Origin: Manis javanica
Taxonomy: Eukaryota > Chordata > Mammalia > Pholidota > Manidae
Assembly (NCBI RefSeq): GCF_040802235.1
Contig: NC_133159.1
Span: 72,915,001 to 72,979,000, forward strand
Direction of reading: 5' to 3'
Length of the DNA stretch: 64,000 bases
A model generated the notes under the pieces. The model had not been told where the DNA came from and made no database searches. It worked only from the letters and a program-made list of their open reading frames with translations. Shown here piece after piece: positions 23,200-36,579 of this stretch (positions within the stretch are counted from its first letter, which is position 1; each line of letters starts with the position of its first letter). Both the position numbers and the translations under genes were made by a program.

Positions 23200-26100
23200 A
23201 ATGTAAATGATTAATATTAAAAAGTAAAATCATTGGACACAGAGTACAGTTTGTCAGATTGCCTTGTGCCCTTCATGGCTTCCTCCTGCATATTGACTTT
23301 TCTGTGAGAAAGGAAATCTATGTGCTTAGTTCAGGAAGACCTGGCTGTAAAACCACAGAACTTGAGATTTAAGTTTTTTGGTTTTGTTTTAATAAAACAG
23401 CATGTTTTAGGGCAGAAAAAAAAAAGTAAAATCAACTATATTATTGCCTATGTATCAGGCAGTGTACTAAATGCTCTCATACACCTTATCTCACTTTCTC
23501 ATTTGTTCAAAGCATGAATTTTTAAAATGCAGATATGATCCCCATTCTTTTGAGGTTCATAGACAAAGGGATATGTTATTAAATAATCATTATATAAATT
23601 AATAAAGTCATAAATTGTGTTTAGAGCTATGAAGGACTTTAGAAGGGAATCAAGAACTGCAGGAGGGCAGTGTCGCTGTAGGTGCAAGGGAGTAGCACTA
23701 GTTTAAGTCTACGGGGGTCAGATCAGGCAGGGCCGTGGGAAAGAGCAGGCCATATTATGAATTCAGAATTTATCATTTTATCACAGGTATCATAACAGCC
23801 ATTTGGATTTTTTAAAGTCGGGAGACATATATGATAAGATATATGGGTTTCAGAGAACCCAATGGGGAAATTAAATGCAAGGAGATTACATTTAGGAAAA
23901 CAATTAGTATCAATTGGGAGAATACTTCGATAGTCCAAACAATAGGTGGTTTTGGCTCAGACTACAGTGGTTGTGCTCAAGATGTATTTTGAAAGCATAT
24001 TCAGATCCTGGTGATTAATCGGAAGGGAGCTAGGGGTGAGGGACAAGAAAAAATTGAAAATATTTCCGGATTTCTATCTTGAACAACTGAATAGGTTGCT
24101 GTCTTAATGTGAGAAACAGTAGAGATTTAAAAGTAAGACCTAGCTTTTGCTATCAAAGAAAAACTCAGAGACATTTAGCTGCTTATGAGCAAGCAAATTT
24201 TTTTTCAGATATAAGGAGACGGTCCTTAGACTGTTGTCAAGGGTGAAGGGCAAAAAATACTTGTGAGAAAAGAAAACTGCAGAGTATGCAAAGATTGAGT
24301 CTTGTTTGTACATGTTTGGAGGTAAAGTAATTAGCTGACAGCAAAGAGGTCAGTCTAGGCAGTCTGTCCTTGTGTCAGTTGTCCAGTGAGAGGAAAGAAA
24401 ACAAAACAGTAAGTATTGGATTTTCCTGAAACCCTAACTTTGCTGGGGAGCACATGTGGCAGACTATCCAAGGATGATATTTATCAAGACCCTCCCATTA
24501 GCATGTCTACCTTAGCTGAGGCAGGTCTGAATCATTCCTCTCATATCCCTCCTTTTTTTCAAAACTAACTCCAAAAAACACAGTTTCTCCATGAGTGTTT
24601 CAATTCCTTTTTTGACCTATTACCAGTTGAATGTTAACTCAAGATAATGGATGTGAAACTAAAGTTTAAATCTCTAGCTTTGATTCTATTGATCTGGCTG
24701 AATAGATAAACTTGAAAAAATCATGAAGATCTGTAGCACAGGTTACAAATTTTGTTCTTTATACTAAGAATATTGAGAAACCCCCAAAGGTTTTCAATCA
24801 AAAGAGTAACTTGGTTAGAACCTGAATTTTAAAAATTTAGAAAATTTTATGATATTTATGAGACAACTGGAAAATTGCTCACTGACTGGGTAGTTGCTAA
24901 TATTAGGAATTATTGTCAGTTTTAGTTTTAGGTATGGTAATGGTACTGTGGTTATGTTTAACAAAAAAAGAGTTCTTATCTTTTAAAGAATTACATGCTG
25001 AAATATTAACGGATGGAAGGAAAATAAAATGGGGAGTCATCTGTGCAGAGATAGATGTACGTGAATGGAGGCAATTTCCTGTGGCATCAAGTGAGAAGAG
25101 TAGAGGAATAAGGATGATGCCTTGGAGAACTTCATCTAGTAAAAGCCAAAGAGATGAAGATGAGCAAAGAAACCAGAGGACCTACTTCAGAAGTAGATGC
25201 AAAATTAGTAGAGAGCTAGGTCAAGGAAGCAAAAGGAAGAAAGTTTTTAAGAAGGAAATAATGCACATGAAATACACTGCCTGGCATTTGGTAAATGCTC
25301 AATAAATACTACATTTATTTCTGATGGATGAGAAGGAAGTGGTGCAGAATACAAAGTAATGGTAAAATGTCAACACAGAGAAATCACTGGTGACCTGAAG
25401 GAGAATAATTTTTATGGAATGGTGGGAAAGTTACTACATTAGGGTGGTTTCAGAGGTAAATTGAGACACTAATTGGAGATAATTTTTTTAAGATGTTGAC
25501 TGAGATGGGAAGGAAATAACACAGTGGTTAGAATAAGGTTCTGAGAGTGAACAAAGGAATTATTTGGTTTTGTGGTAATTTAGGGGAAGAGAAGTTTAAA
25601 AATAGGGGAGACATAAGCATGTTTAAATGCTGGTTAGGAACTTGTAGAAAGGGAGAAATGAAAATACAGAAAAGAAAAGGCATAAATATATAGGCCCTAA
25701 AAAGGTGGAGGAGGTAGGATCCAGAACATTCAGGGGAAGGACTGATCTTTAATGATCAGAAGGACATTTCTATTGTAACAGGAGAGAAGGAGAAATGATG
25801 AGAGCAGATGTAGGCAGGCTGGAAAGGTTTCCATTCTCTCTTCTCCAGGAAAACAGTTCTCTGGAGCCTATTCAGTGGCCTTTTAGTATCCAAATCAGTG
25901 GAATTTCCTGTTCTCATTTTCTGGTGCAATATTTGATATTGTAGATCACTCTTTTTCTTAAAACTCTCTCCTCCCTTTTAAAATATATTTCAAAGAGACA
26001 AAAAAAAAGTCTAAAAAATGATATAATAAATGTCCATGTACACTAGCTTAAACCATACAAGTGGAACTCCAATTCCATTCTCTTCCCTTCTCCCACAAAT

Positions 26101-26639
26101 AATCAGTATTTTTAATTCACTGTTTCTCATTCCCATGCTTGTTTTTACACTTTTACCACTTACATGTATATAAATACAAATGAATACATCTTCAAACAAT
26201 GTAGAGTATTGATATGAATATTTGCCTTTCAGTGACAGTCCATGAAAGGTAATTTTTCTCATTTTTTAACTATACAATGCCATTATTGGTATAACAAATA
26301 AATACATGTACAATCAGTCAAAGTACAAAAAAACAACAGAAATTAAATATGCCAACTTAAGAACAGTGGTTAACTCTCAGAAAGAAATAGGAAGGGATAG
26401 AGTGCCAAAAAAAAAAGACTGAAGAACGGATCTAGATTCAAGGAGGATTGAGCAACATGACAACTGGGCACAATGCCTGAGCTTGGTTTGGTGATGATGC
26501 TTTTGCTACAAAGACATTGGAATAAAGGCAAAGTTTGAATGAGGTTTCTGGGCAAAGCATATATATAAGTTTTTGTACTATTCTAGCAACTTTCTTATTA
26601 GTTTGAAACTGCTTCAACATTTAAAAAATGTTTTAAAAG
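23200..26639. other. Intergenic with MIR and L2-like relics
   Basis: MIR-like text lies at about 23440-23530 ('caggcagtgtactaaatgct'). L2-like ancient repeat lies at about 23540-24075 and 25000-25320, the latter ending 'cctggcatttggtaaatgct'. The remainder is unassigned and no gene was seen. Confidence 0.5.
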
Positions 26640-28357
26640 AGGACAGGTTCCAGTTCAAGGTGGCAATGTAGGAAGATCCTGAATTCTCCTCCTCCCACAG
26701 ACACACCAAGTCCACAGCAATGCTTGGAACAATTTCCTCTGGAAAATACCTAAAGACTGGCTGAGCAACAACTACACATCAGGCAAATTAGAAGAAAACC
26801 ACATCAAAGCAGGTAGAGGAGACAGGATGTAATGCCCCTATAAATCCCACCCCTAGAATGGCAACCCACAACAAGAGGGAACTCAAAACCTGGACTTTTC
26901 CCCTAAGGAGCAAAACGTTTGTACCCCACATCAGGCACCCCAACTTTTAAGAGCTGCATCTGAGAGATAAGCCCCCAAAACATCTAGTTTTGAAACATAA
27001 TGGGGCTTGAGACCCAAATGGCTGTAGCAATCTCAGAAATGATTCTTAAAAGGTTTATGAACTTGAACTCACCAGTCCCAGGACCCAGCTCAGAGGCAGC
27101 CAATAGCACTCAGACTTTAAGTGAAAGAGGCTCACTTGCTTATAAAATGTAAGCCTGAGGGGCAGGTGTCTAGTTTAACACACACATCTATGAGCCTGCT
27201 GGAACATTCTCCAGGAACAGAAACCGATGGCCTCCATCTTCACACTCTCTCTCTGTTTTGCTTAACCAGCAGGCACAATCTTTCTTTTTTTTTTTCTTTT
27301 TCCAGTGAGTGCCATCTTTACACTCTCCCTCTGCTTTACTACAGCTGGCAGGCACCATCTTTGTGGTGTCCCTTTGTCATGCCCAGAGCACCAGTATCTC
27401 CCAGAAGGGAGTTTCTACATGTCTAGTACCTTTTGCATTGAGTACTGCTTAATGGACACCCCTGATTGCCTTGCTCTGGAGGAGAGGGGAACTTGTATTC
27501 CTATGAGATTGCAGCAATCAGACAGGTAGTTCTTGGCAGGCTACCACTCCCAGGGCACTGCACAGACAGCATACTGAAACATATCCCCAGTTTTTCTGGA
27601 AAGGGGTCTATTTGCTTGCCCTGGAGCTTCAGGCTGAGGGGCAGGTTTCAAAACTGGCAAACACCTGAGGCCTACGGAGCTAGTCTCAGGAAACATAGGT
27701 TAGTGGATGCCATCTTTGCCTCTACCTGACTACAGCTCACCAGTATCTCTCAGAAAAGAGCTTTTACATTTGTTTGGAGCCCTAATTTTTACAGCTGTCA
27801 CCAGAGGAGACCTCTGTATGGCAGTAAGAACTTGAACAACAAGATGGAAAATATAAGAAAGTACCTCCCTTAAATGGCTAAAAACTTCCTTAACCTAGGG
27901 AAGGAAACAAACATCCAGATCAAGGAAGCCCAGAGAGTTCAAAAGAAGATCAACCTAAGAGACCCACACCAAGACACATTACAATTAAAATGTCAAAAGT
28001 CAAAGAATCTTAAAAACAGCAATAGAAAAACAACTTGTTGCATACAAGGGAACCCCCACAAAACGATCCCCAGATTTATGAGTAGAAACTTTGCAGGCCA
28101 GAAGGGAGTGGCATGATATATTCAAAGTGGTGAAAGCAAAAAACTTCCAACCAAAAATACTCCACCCAGCAAAGTTATTTCAAATTGAAGGAGAAATAAA
28201 GAATTTTCCAGACAAGCAAAAGTTAAAAGAGCTCTTCATCACTAAACTGGACTTATATGAAACGCTCAAGGCACTTCTTTAAACTAAAAAGAAAGGATAC
28301 CAATTAGTAACAAAACATATAAAAGTATAAATTACACTAGAAAAGTAAATATAAAGT

Positions 28358-28373
28358 AAAAGTAGGGATTAAT
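28358..28373. repeat. Left target-site duplication of retroposon copy 2
   Basis: AAAAGTAGGGATTAAT-type sequence, repeated at 28896-28911. The left edge is ambiguous by 1-2 bases because the flank is A-rich. Confidence 0.85.
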
Positions 28374-28895
28374 ACGTGGATGTTTTGCTGCCCTTGTCTA
28401 GCTTGGATTAATACTTAGTCCATAGGCACACACCTGATCATCTGATCATCTACATTTGCCCTTTTACAGCACTAAACTATGTTTTCTACCTTTATCTTGC
28501 ATCTACCTACCACTTCAGCATTTTATTAAAAATAAAAATAATAATAATAATAATAAAGGGAGAAATGTGGGATCAACATATAAATCAAGTACAAAAATCA
28601 AACGAATATTCATATTTGACCTGATTGTTTATAGGTCATAATGCATGATCAAAATCGAAAGTTTCTGTGATGAATGCCCTTGTACTGTTCACCATGTAAG
28701 AATTTATTCACTATGTAAGAATTCGTTCACCATGTAAGAACTTGTTCGTTATGCTTCAGAAGATTGGAGACTGACGAGAATTAGGCTTGAGACGGATTAA
28801 TGATTGTACATTGAGCATTGACCCACCTATACTGAATTTTATTGTTGTTAACAACCATTTGATCAATAAATATGAGAGATGCCCTCTGAAAAAAA
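28374..28895 (+). mobile_element. Poly(A)-tailed non-L1 retroposon, copy 2 (5'-truncated, ~522 bp)
   Basis: Nearly the same sequence as 10010-10523, including the (AAT)n tract, the triplicated 20-bp unit, the 'ttgttgttaacaaccatttg' segment, the AATAAA and the poly(A). It begins at 'cgtggatgttttgctg', so it lacks the first ~390 bp of copy 1. Its own target duplication shows independent insertion, here into an L1. Confidence 0.88.
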
Positions 28896-28911
28896 AAAAG
28901 TAGGGATTAAT
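28896..28911. repeat. Right target-site duplication of retroposon copy 2
   Basis: Repeats 28358-28373 at the end of the poly(A) tail. Confidence 0.85.
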
Positions 28912-31900
28912 AATTCATTAAAGCCAGTAGGAAGGTTAAAAGATAAAAGTAGTAAAAAATAACTATAGCTACAATAATTAGTTAAGGGACACCCAAGATA
29001 AAAAAAAAAAAAAAAGTAAAATGTGACATCAAGAACATAAAATGGGAGCAGGAGTGAAAATGTAGAGAATTAAAATACAATCAAACTTAAGCTGTTGTCA
29101 ACTTAAAATATCTGCTAAACATACAAGTTGTTATATGTAAGCCTCAGGAAAACCATGAAGTTTGATCTTATAGTAGACACACAAAAGATAACGAGAAAGG
29201 AATCCAAGCATACCACTAAAGAAAGTCATCAAACCACAAAGGAAGAGAACAAGAAAAGAAAAAGGAACAGAGGGGAACCACAAAACAGACAGTAAACAAT
29301 TAACAAAATGGCAATAAGTACATACTGATCAATAATTATTTTAAATGTAAATGGACTAAATGCTCTGATCAAAAACACAGAGTGGCTGAATGGATAAAAT
29401 AAAAGAACCATCTACATCTATGTGCTACCTACAAGAGACTCACTTCTGATGTAAGGACACACACAGACTGAAACGGAAAGGATGGAAAAAAATATCCATG
29501 CAAATGGAAACCAAAAGAAAGCTAGGGTAGTTATACTTAGACAAAATAGACTTTAAAACAAAGACGATAAGAGACAAGGGTATTACATAATAATAAAGGG
29601 GTTGATCTAACAAGAGGATATTGTATTTGTAAATATTTACGCACCCAACATAGGAGCACCTAAATATATAAAGCAAATATTAATAGACGTAAGAGAAAAA
29701 TACTTAACAATACAAAATAGTAGGGGACTTTAAAACCCCACTTACCTCAAAGGAAAGATCAGACACAAAATCAATACACCGGCCTTAAGTTACACATTAG
29801 ACCAGATAGAGTTAATATACATAAACAGAACATTCTATCCAAAAGCAACAGCATACACATTCTTCTCAAATACACATGGTATTTTCTCCAGGATAGATCA
29901 CATGTTAGACCACAAAACAAGCTTTAATAAATTTAAGAAGACTGAATTCATATCAAACATCCTTTCTGACCACAGTAGCATGAAACTAAATGCTGGAAAA
30001 TTCATAAATATGTGGACTGCAAACAATATGCTACTGAATTAATGGATCAAAGAAGAAATTAAAAAATATCTTGAGATAAATGAATATGGAAATGCAACAC
30101 ACCAAAAAATCCAGGATGCAGCAAAAGCAGTTCTAAAAGGGAAGTTCATAACAATATATGTTTACCTACCTGAAAAAAACAAAACAAAACAAGAAAAATC
30201 TTATAAAAATCACTCGGCTTAACACCGCTAGGAACTAGAAAAAGAAGAACAAACAAATCCCAAAGTTAGTAGAAGGAAAGATATAACAAAGATCAGAGCA
30301 GATATAAATGAAATAGGGACTAAAACAATAGAAAATATCAAACTAATTCTTTAGAAATGGTTCTTTAGAAAGATAAAATTGCCAAGCCTTTAGCTAGATG
30401 CACCAAGAAAAAAAGACATAAGACTAAAGTAACAAAAATCAGAAATGGAAGAGATGTTACAACTGATATCACAGATATACTAAGTATCTTAAGATACTAC
30501 TATGAACAATTGTATGTCTACATATTTGACAATCTAGAAGAAATGGATAAATTCCTAAAAACATACAACCTACCAAGACCAAATCACAAAGAAATAAAAA
30601 ATCTGAACAAACAAATTATTAGTAAGGAGACTGATCAGTAATTACAAACAAACCTCCCAACAAACAAAAGTTCATTACCAGACAGCCTTACTGGTAAATT
30701 CTACCAAACATTCAAAGAAGAATTAGAAATAATCCTTCTCAAACTCTTCCAAAAAATACAGGAAGAGGGAATGTTTCCAAACTCATTTTACAAGGCTAGC
30801 ATTATCTTTATAGCAAAGCCAGTTAAGGACACCACAAGATGAGAAAATTACAGGCCAAAATCCCTAATAAACATACATTCAAAAATCCTCAATAAAATAT
30901 GAGAAAAATGAATTAAAAATACATTAAAAGGATCATGCACCATATTCAAGTGGGATTTATTTTAGGGATGCAAGGATGGTTCAGTATATGTAAATCAATC
31001 AACACAATATACCCATCAACAAAATGAAGGATAGAAATCATAAGATCATCTCAATAGATGCTGAAAAAGCATTTGACAAAATTCAACATACATTTATGAT
31101 AAAAACTCTCAACAAAGTGGGTATAGAGGAAATGTACCTCAACATAATAAAGGCCATATATGACAGTGTACAGCTAACATCATACTCAAAAGTGAAAAGC
31201 TGAAAGCTTTTCCACTAAGATCAGGAGCAGAACAAGGATGCCCACTGTCACCACTTTTATTCAACATAGTATTGGAAGTCTTAGCCAAAAAAATTAGGCA
31301 AGAAAAAGAAATAAAAGACATCTAAATTGGAAAGGAAGAAGTAAAACTACCACAATTTACAGATAACATTATATTATATGTAGAAAACCCTAAAGACTTC
31401 ATCAAAAAGAAAAAAAAGCTGTTAGAACTAATAAAAGAATTCAGTAAACTTGAAGGATACAAAATTAATATACAAGAATCTGTTGTGTTTCTACACAGTA
31501 ACAATGAACTATCAGAAGGAGAAATTAAGAAATATATCCCACTTACAACTGCATCAAAAAGAATAAAATACTTAGGAATAAAATTTAGCCAAGGTGAAAG
31601 ATGTGTATATTGAAGATTACAAGACATTAATGAAAGAATTTGAAGATAACACAAATAAATTGAAAGATATTCCATACTCATAGAGTAGAAGAATCACTAT
31701 TGTTAAAATTCCCATACTACTCAAAGCCCTTTCAAAATTTCAATGGCATTTTTCACAGAAATAGAACAATCCTAAACTTTATATAGAAACACAAAAGATC
31801 TCCAAATAGCAAAGTAATGTTGAGAAAGAAGAGCAAAGCTGAAGGCATCGTGCTTCTTGATTTCAAACTATATTTCAAAGCTACAGTAATCAAATCAGTA

Positions 31901-33400
31901 TGGTATTGGCATAAAAACAGGCACATAGATTAAAAAAACAGATTAGAAAGGACAAAAAATAAATACATACATACATGATCAATTAATTTATGACAAAGGG
32001 GCCAAGAATTACAAAGGGAAAGGATAGTCTTTTCAATAAATGGTAATGGGAAAATTGGACACCCACATGCAAAAGAATGAAACTGTACCATCATCTTACA
32101 CCATATACAAAAATTAACTCAAAATGGGTTAAAGACTTGAGTGTAATAATTGAAAACATCAAACTCCTAGAAGAAAACATAGGCAGTAAGCTCCTTGATA
32201 CAGGTTTTGGCAATGATTTTTTTAATCAGACACCAAAAGCAAGAGCAACAAAAGCACAAATAAACCACTGAGACTACCTGAAACTAAAACACTTCTGCAC
32301 AGCAAAAGAAACCATCAACAAAATGAAAAGGCAACCTACTAGGTAGGAGGAAATATTTTTAAGTCATATCACCTGGTAAAGGTTTAATAGCCAAAATATA
32401 TTTTTTTAAAAACTGATACAACTCAGTTGCAAAAAATAAAATAAAATTTGAAAATTGGCAGAGGTCTGAATAGACATTTTTTCAGACACACAGATGGCCA
32501 ACAGGTACATGAAAAGATGTTCAACATCACTGATTATAAGGTAAGTGCAAATCAAGACCACAGTGAGATATCACCTTATACCAGTTAGAATGGCTTCTAT
32601 TACAAAGACGAGAAATAACAAATGTGATGGACAATGTGGAGAAAAGGGAATAAGCACTGTTGGTAGAAATGTAAATTGGTACAGTCATTCTGGAAAGCAA
32701 TATAGAAGTTCCTCAAAAAACTGAAAATAGAACTAACATATGATCTATCAATTCCCCTTCTGGTTATTTATCCAAAGAATACAAAAACATTAATTCAAAA
32801 AGATATTTGCATCTCCATGTTTATCACAGCATTATACAGAATAACCAAGATATGGAAACAACCAAAATGTCCCTTAATGGATGAATGGATAAAGAAAACA
32901 TGGTATACATATATGATAGAGTATTATTCAACCAAAAAAATATATATTGCCATTTATGACAACATGGGTGCACCTCAACATCATTATGATGTGAAATAAG
33001 TCAGACAAAGACAAATACCTTATTATCTCACTTACATGTAGAATCTTAAAAAACAAAAAACAACAACCTCATAACACAGACAACTGACTGGTGGTTGCAA
33101 GGAGGAAGATTGGAGAGACATGGGTAAACAGGTTTAAAAGATACAAACCTCCAGTTATAAAATAAGTCATGGGGATGTAATGTATAGCATGGACACTACA
33201 GTTAATAATAGCGCATTGCATATTTAAAGGTTGCTAATGGATCTTAAGAATTCTCATCACAAGAAAAAAAATTGTATAACTATGTAAGATGAAGGATGTT
33301 AACTAGACATACTGTGGTAATCATTTCACAATATATACAAATAGCAAACCATTATGTTGTACATTTGAAACTAATGTTACCATATCTCAATTTAAAAATA

Positions 33401-33848
33401 AAAAGATGAAGATTAGAAACAGAAAAAAACGTCAGGACTTGATTAATCAGAAATGGGAAGTAAGAGGAAAAAGTCAAAGCAAAGTAAAAATTCTAGCTTA
33501 GGTGACTTGGTGCATTTAATTCAATTTATCATTATAGGAAACCCAAGAAGAAAAGCAAACTACAATTGTCTCAGCAGCACAAATACTGAATCTGGAGTTG
33601 GAAATTATGGTTGGGGAGGAGGAGGTCACAAAAGAACTGTATACATCTTAATTTAATTACTTTATTCATTTAACAAGTTATTTGAGATTCTACTATGTTG
33701 CCAGTATTTTGTACCATAAAAAATATAAAAATGAGTAAGAAATGGTTGCTGCTTTTGAAAAACTTAATCCATAAGTGAAATGGAATCTATATGTGGGCAA
33801 AGAGTAAAGACTGATGGATTGAGTCCTCAGAGGATAATAGGTTCATTT
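33401..33848. other. Intergenic with an L2-like relic
   Basis: About 33655-33780 resembles L2-type text ('gagattctactatgttgcc'). The rest is unassigned. Confidence 0.45.
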
Positions 33849-33951
33849 TTAACCTTGACGACACATTAGAATCACCTGGGGATACCTCTAAACATGCCAA
33901 TGCTCAGTCCACATGCTGGCAGTGGGGTCTAGGCATTAGCAGTTGCTTAAA
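33849..33951. repeat. MER20-like DNA transposon, left part
   Basis: 'cacattagaatcacctgggg' is the signature of a MER20-type hAT-Charlie element. Interrupted at 33951 by an LTR; the matching end resumes at 34456. Confidence 0.75.
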
Positions 33952-34455
33952 TGTGGTGTAAATGGAACTTTCTAACCAGGATTCCTGCCTGGCCTTGATA
34001 GTGGCTGTTGTGTACATGTAAGAGCCTGTTCGCACATGAGTGTGGTGTTTCCCAGTGGCAGAGGGCTGATCACAGGATCGCCCATCTGGGGTAAGGGGTG
34101 GAGAGCAACTGCCATTCTCCTCCCCTCTGTTCCTGGTACATAATTGGTCAGGCACCTGCCAGTCACCAGGGACCCACCCACAGAGTTGCTCCTAAAGGAC
34201 GGCGGGTGGAAGCGGAGTGCATGCCCATTACCAGAGAGAAGGAGCTCGGTAGGAGAATCGAGTGAAAGGGGCTAAAGTGCACTGAGAGAGAGCCTAGAGG
34301 CCAGGGTTCAGAGCAGAGTGCCATAGGGGAGGGAGACAGCTGTGAGAATAAAAAACCCTTTCATTTCCAACCGCTTGCCCTTGTTTTCCTTTGCTCTTAC
34401 CATATTCGTGAGGAACTTGCTTTAGATGGGGAACTCCCTTCCTCCCAGAGCCACA
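33952..34455 (+). mobile_element. Solo endogenous-retrovirus LTR, 504 bp
   Basis: Starts TGTGG and ends CCACA, a perfect 5-bp terminal inverted repeat of TG...CA form. Flanked by TTAAA / TTAAG, a 5-bp target duplication with one mismatch. AATAAA lies at 34347-34352, about 100 bp before the end. It sits inside a MER20-like element, which fixes its borders. No internal retroviral genes are present. The LTR family was not identified. Confidence 0.83.
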
Positions 34456-34505
34456 TTAAGCTTTCCAGGTAATGCTAATGTGCAGCCAAAATTAAGAGAT
34501 TAGGA
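34456..34505. repeat. MER20-like DNA transposon, right part
   Basis: 'ccaggtaatgctaatgtgca' is the other terminal region of the element starting at 33849. Confidence 0.75.
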
Positions 34506-36579
34506 GCTCCACTCAGAACTGTGTACCTTTTCCATGGAAATATTTCGCAAAAATGGGGGCTGGAGTGTGGAGAAGAATAAGAGGTGGAAGTAAGGGAATT
34601 TGGATGAAAGAGATCCTACCAAATAGATTGATGATTTCTAGTTTCTCTGTAAAGAAAAAGTATCAAAGGCAAAGCATAAGGGTATATGAGAACAAGGTAA
34701 GGATCTTAAGAAAAGTAACAAAGTTTTACTGTAAGATCTACAGATAGTGTAAAACGGAGTTGATTAGGAAGAAGTAAAAGCATTTCTAGGTAGTTATAAA
34801 GGTTCTATGGAAGCTGGTGATCATGCATTGGTAGTAGCATCCATCTACAAGGTCATGCAATTTTCCCTAACAATGGTTGGCAGCTTAGAGCATGAACAGA
34901 GAAAACATTAATCCGGGAATGGGTCAGAAGGGTGGAGGGAACACTGCATGAGCTTTAAAAGACAGCCTTCCTAATGCCTTGTACTACTAGAATAAGAAGT
35001 TAGTATAGGGGACAGAAAAGGTGATTTGGAGCCCTGACAGAAAGACCAAGCCTCCCAATCAGAGTTCAGATTAGTTACAGGCTGGAGATGAGTATTTAAG
35101 AGTACTCTGAATTCCTCCTTAGCATTTCATCACACTTACAACTACTTATTCAATTCCTGTTTACCAGAAGATAACTAGCAACCTCAAGAATGCTGGTTAG
35201 GTATAGTTACAGAAGTAGAAGCCAACTGAACGGAATTAGGCAAGAAATGGATGGTAAGGAAGTAAAGGCAATGCACTAGTCTTATGAATTTGTCAGTGAA
35301 AGAAACAACAATACAGCTATAGAGGACTTAACAAGAAGAAGTGAAGATGTTTTTTTCAAGTTGGTAGTATCTACATATTCAAGGAAAAGAATCCAGAGCT
35401 TTTTCCTGAAATGCGGGACTCGGTGTTGTGATCCTTTTGTAGACATGGGTATAGATTATGGCAAATATACTTAATGTGAAGACAGACATCTGCAAAGAGA
35501 GTAAGTGCTTTTCCACATGAAAATCTAAAATGAACGATAAGTGAAAAACAAGATACCTGATTATATATTTCTTTTTTCTTATTTCTTGATAAAATAGGTT
35601 GAGATGAAAGATCCATGGAGTACTTCCGGTCGAGTAGACTCATTGTGTTGCAGTTACTTTAGAAAGAAGAGGTTCTTTCTGTCACCAACACAAAGAATAA
35701 AACAACACAAATATTTACATGTTAACTGCTGTTTCTTATAATGCTTTTAAGAGCTAATCTCTCAGCCTTTAACAACAGCTGCTACTTCTGTGACTGCTGT
35801 TTGAGTAAAACCCTAAAGCATGCATGTAAGCTCATTTCACTGCCTGATGGGCCTGCATTTTCCCAGCCCTAATGTAACAGAAGGGCATAGGACACAAAAA
35901 TACATAAAAAATACTAACGTCTCTCCCCCAACGCTGTTCATTTCAACTTTGTTCAAGCACAGGCTATTTCATGAAAACTGCTTAAGTTACTCAGAATATG
36001 GGACTTTGAACAGACTTCACATCATATTCTCATTAGTTAATAAAATTCACCACACTAAACGCTTAAGGGTTATTCTCTCTCACTCACTATCTTATACTTT
36101 GTGTCCTCCACCTGGCGCTGTGTCCTGCGCACTGTACTTTGCACACAGTAGGCCTAGTGTTGATTCTGTAAGCGAGCGTGTGCAGGCTGCCATAAGGCAG
36201 TAACAAAGTCCCTGAAGCAGCAAATAGTCATAGAGCTTCTGGTGGGGGTGAACAAGTCCCCGAAGGCTGCCAAGTAACGGAACTGAGAACTTCTTGAGGG
36301 CAGGGACAGAGTCTTGTTCAGCATGATTATCTCCGGCCCCTGATTCAATCTGCTACACAGATGCTTAATAATGCTGAATAAATGAACGCCAGGCTCGGTA
36401 GGGACAATACATTCAACCCTACTCTACAAACGTTCGATCTACAAAAGTGCCATCAGGGCGTCAGGGATCCAGCGGGGCGTGAATGCTACAAAATGTTCGT
36501 TCCAATTTCATAGCTATTGTGATTTTCTGCCACAATTTCCATATTTTCTCTTAAAACAAAAAGGGTGACTTGGGTTGTC
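34506..36579. other. Intergenic, upstream of SH3GLB1
   Basis: Mostly unassigned single-copy-looking sequence. 36285-36390 is an L2 3'-end relic ('gagggcagggacagagtctt' ... 'aatgctgaataaatgaac'). No exon recognised. Confidence 0.5.

Larger units (their letters stand above)
26640..33400 (+). mobile_element. Long L1 retrotransposon, decayed and split by a later insertion
   Basis: The 5' end 'aaggtggcaatgtaggaag' and a 1.2-kb 5' region run to about 27850. Only the C-terminal ORF1 text remains (about 27870-28290). A retroposon interrupts it at 28374-28895. ORF2 begins at ATG 29308 with the same N-terminus as the other L1, and its RT active-site box is degraded (FADD to a TDN-like reading near 31360). 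The C-terminus ends about 33050, with a 3' UTR to about 33400. Many stops. Confidence 0.82.
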
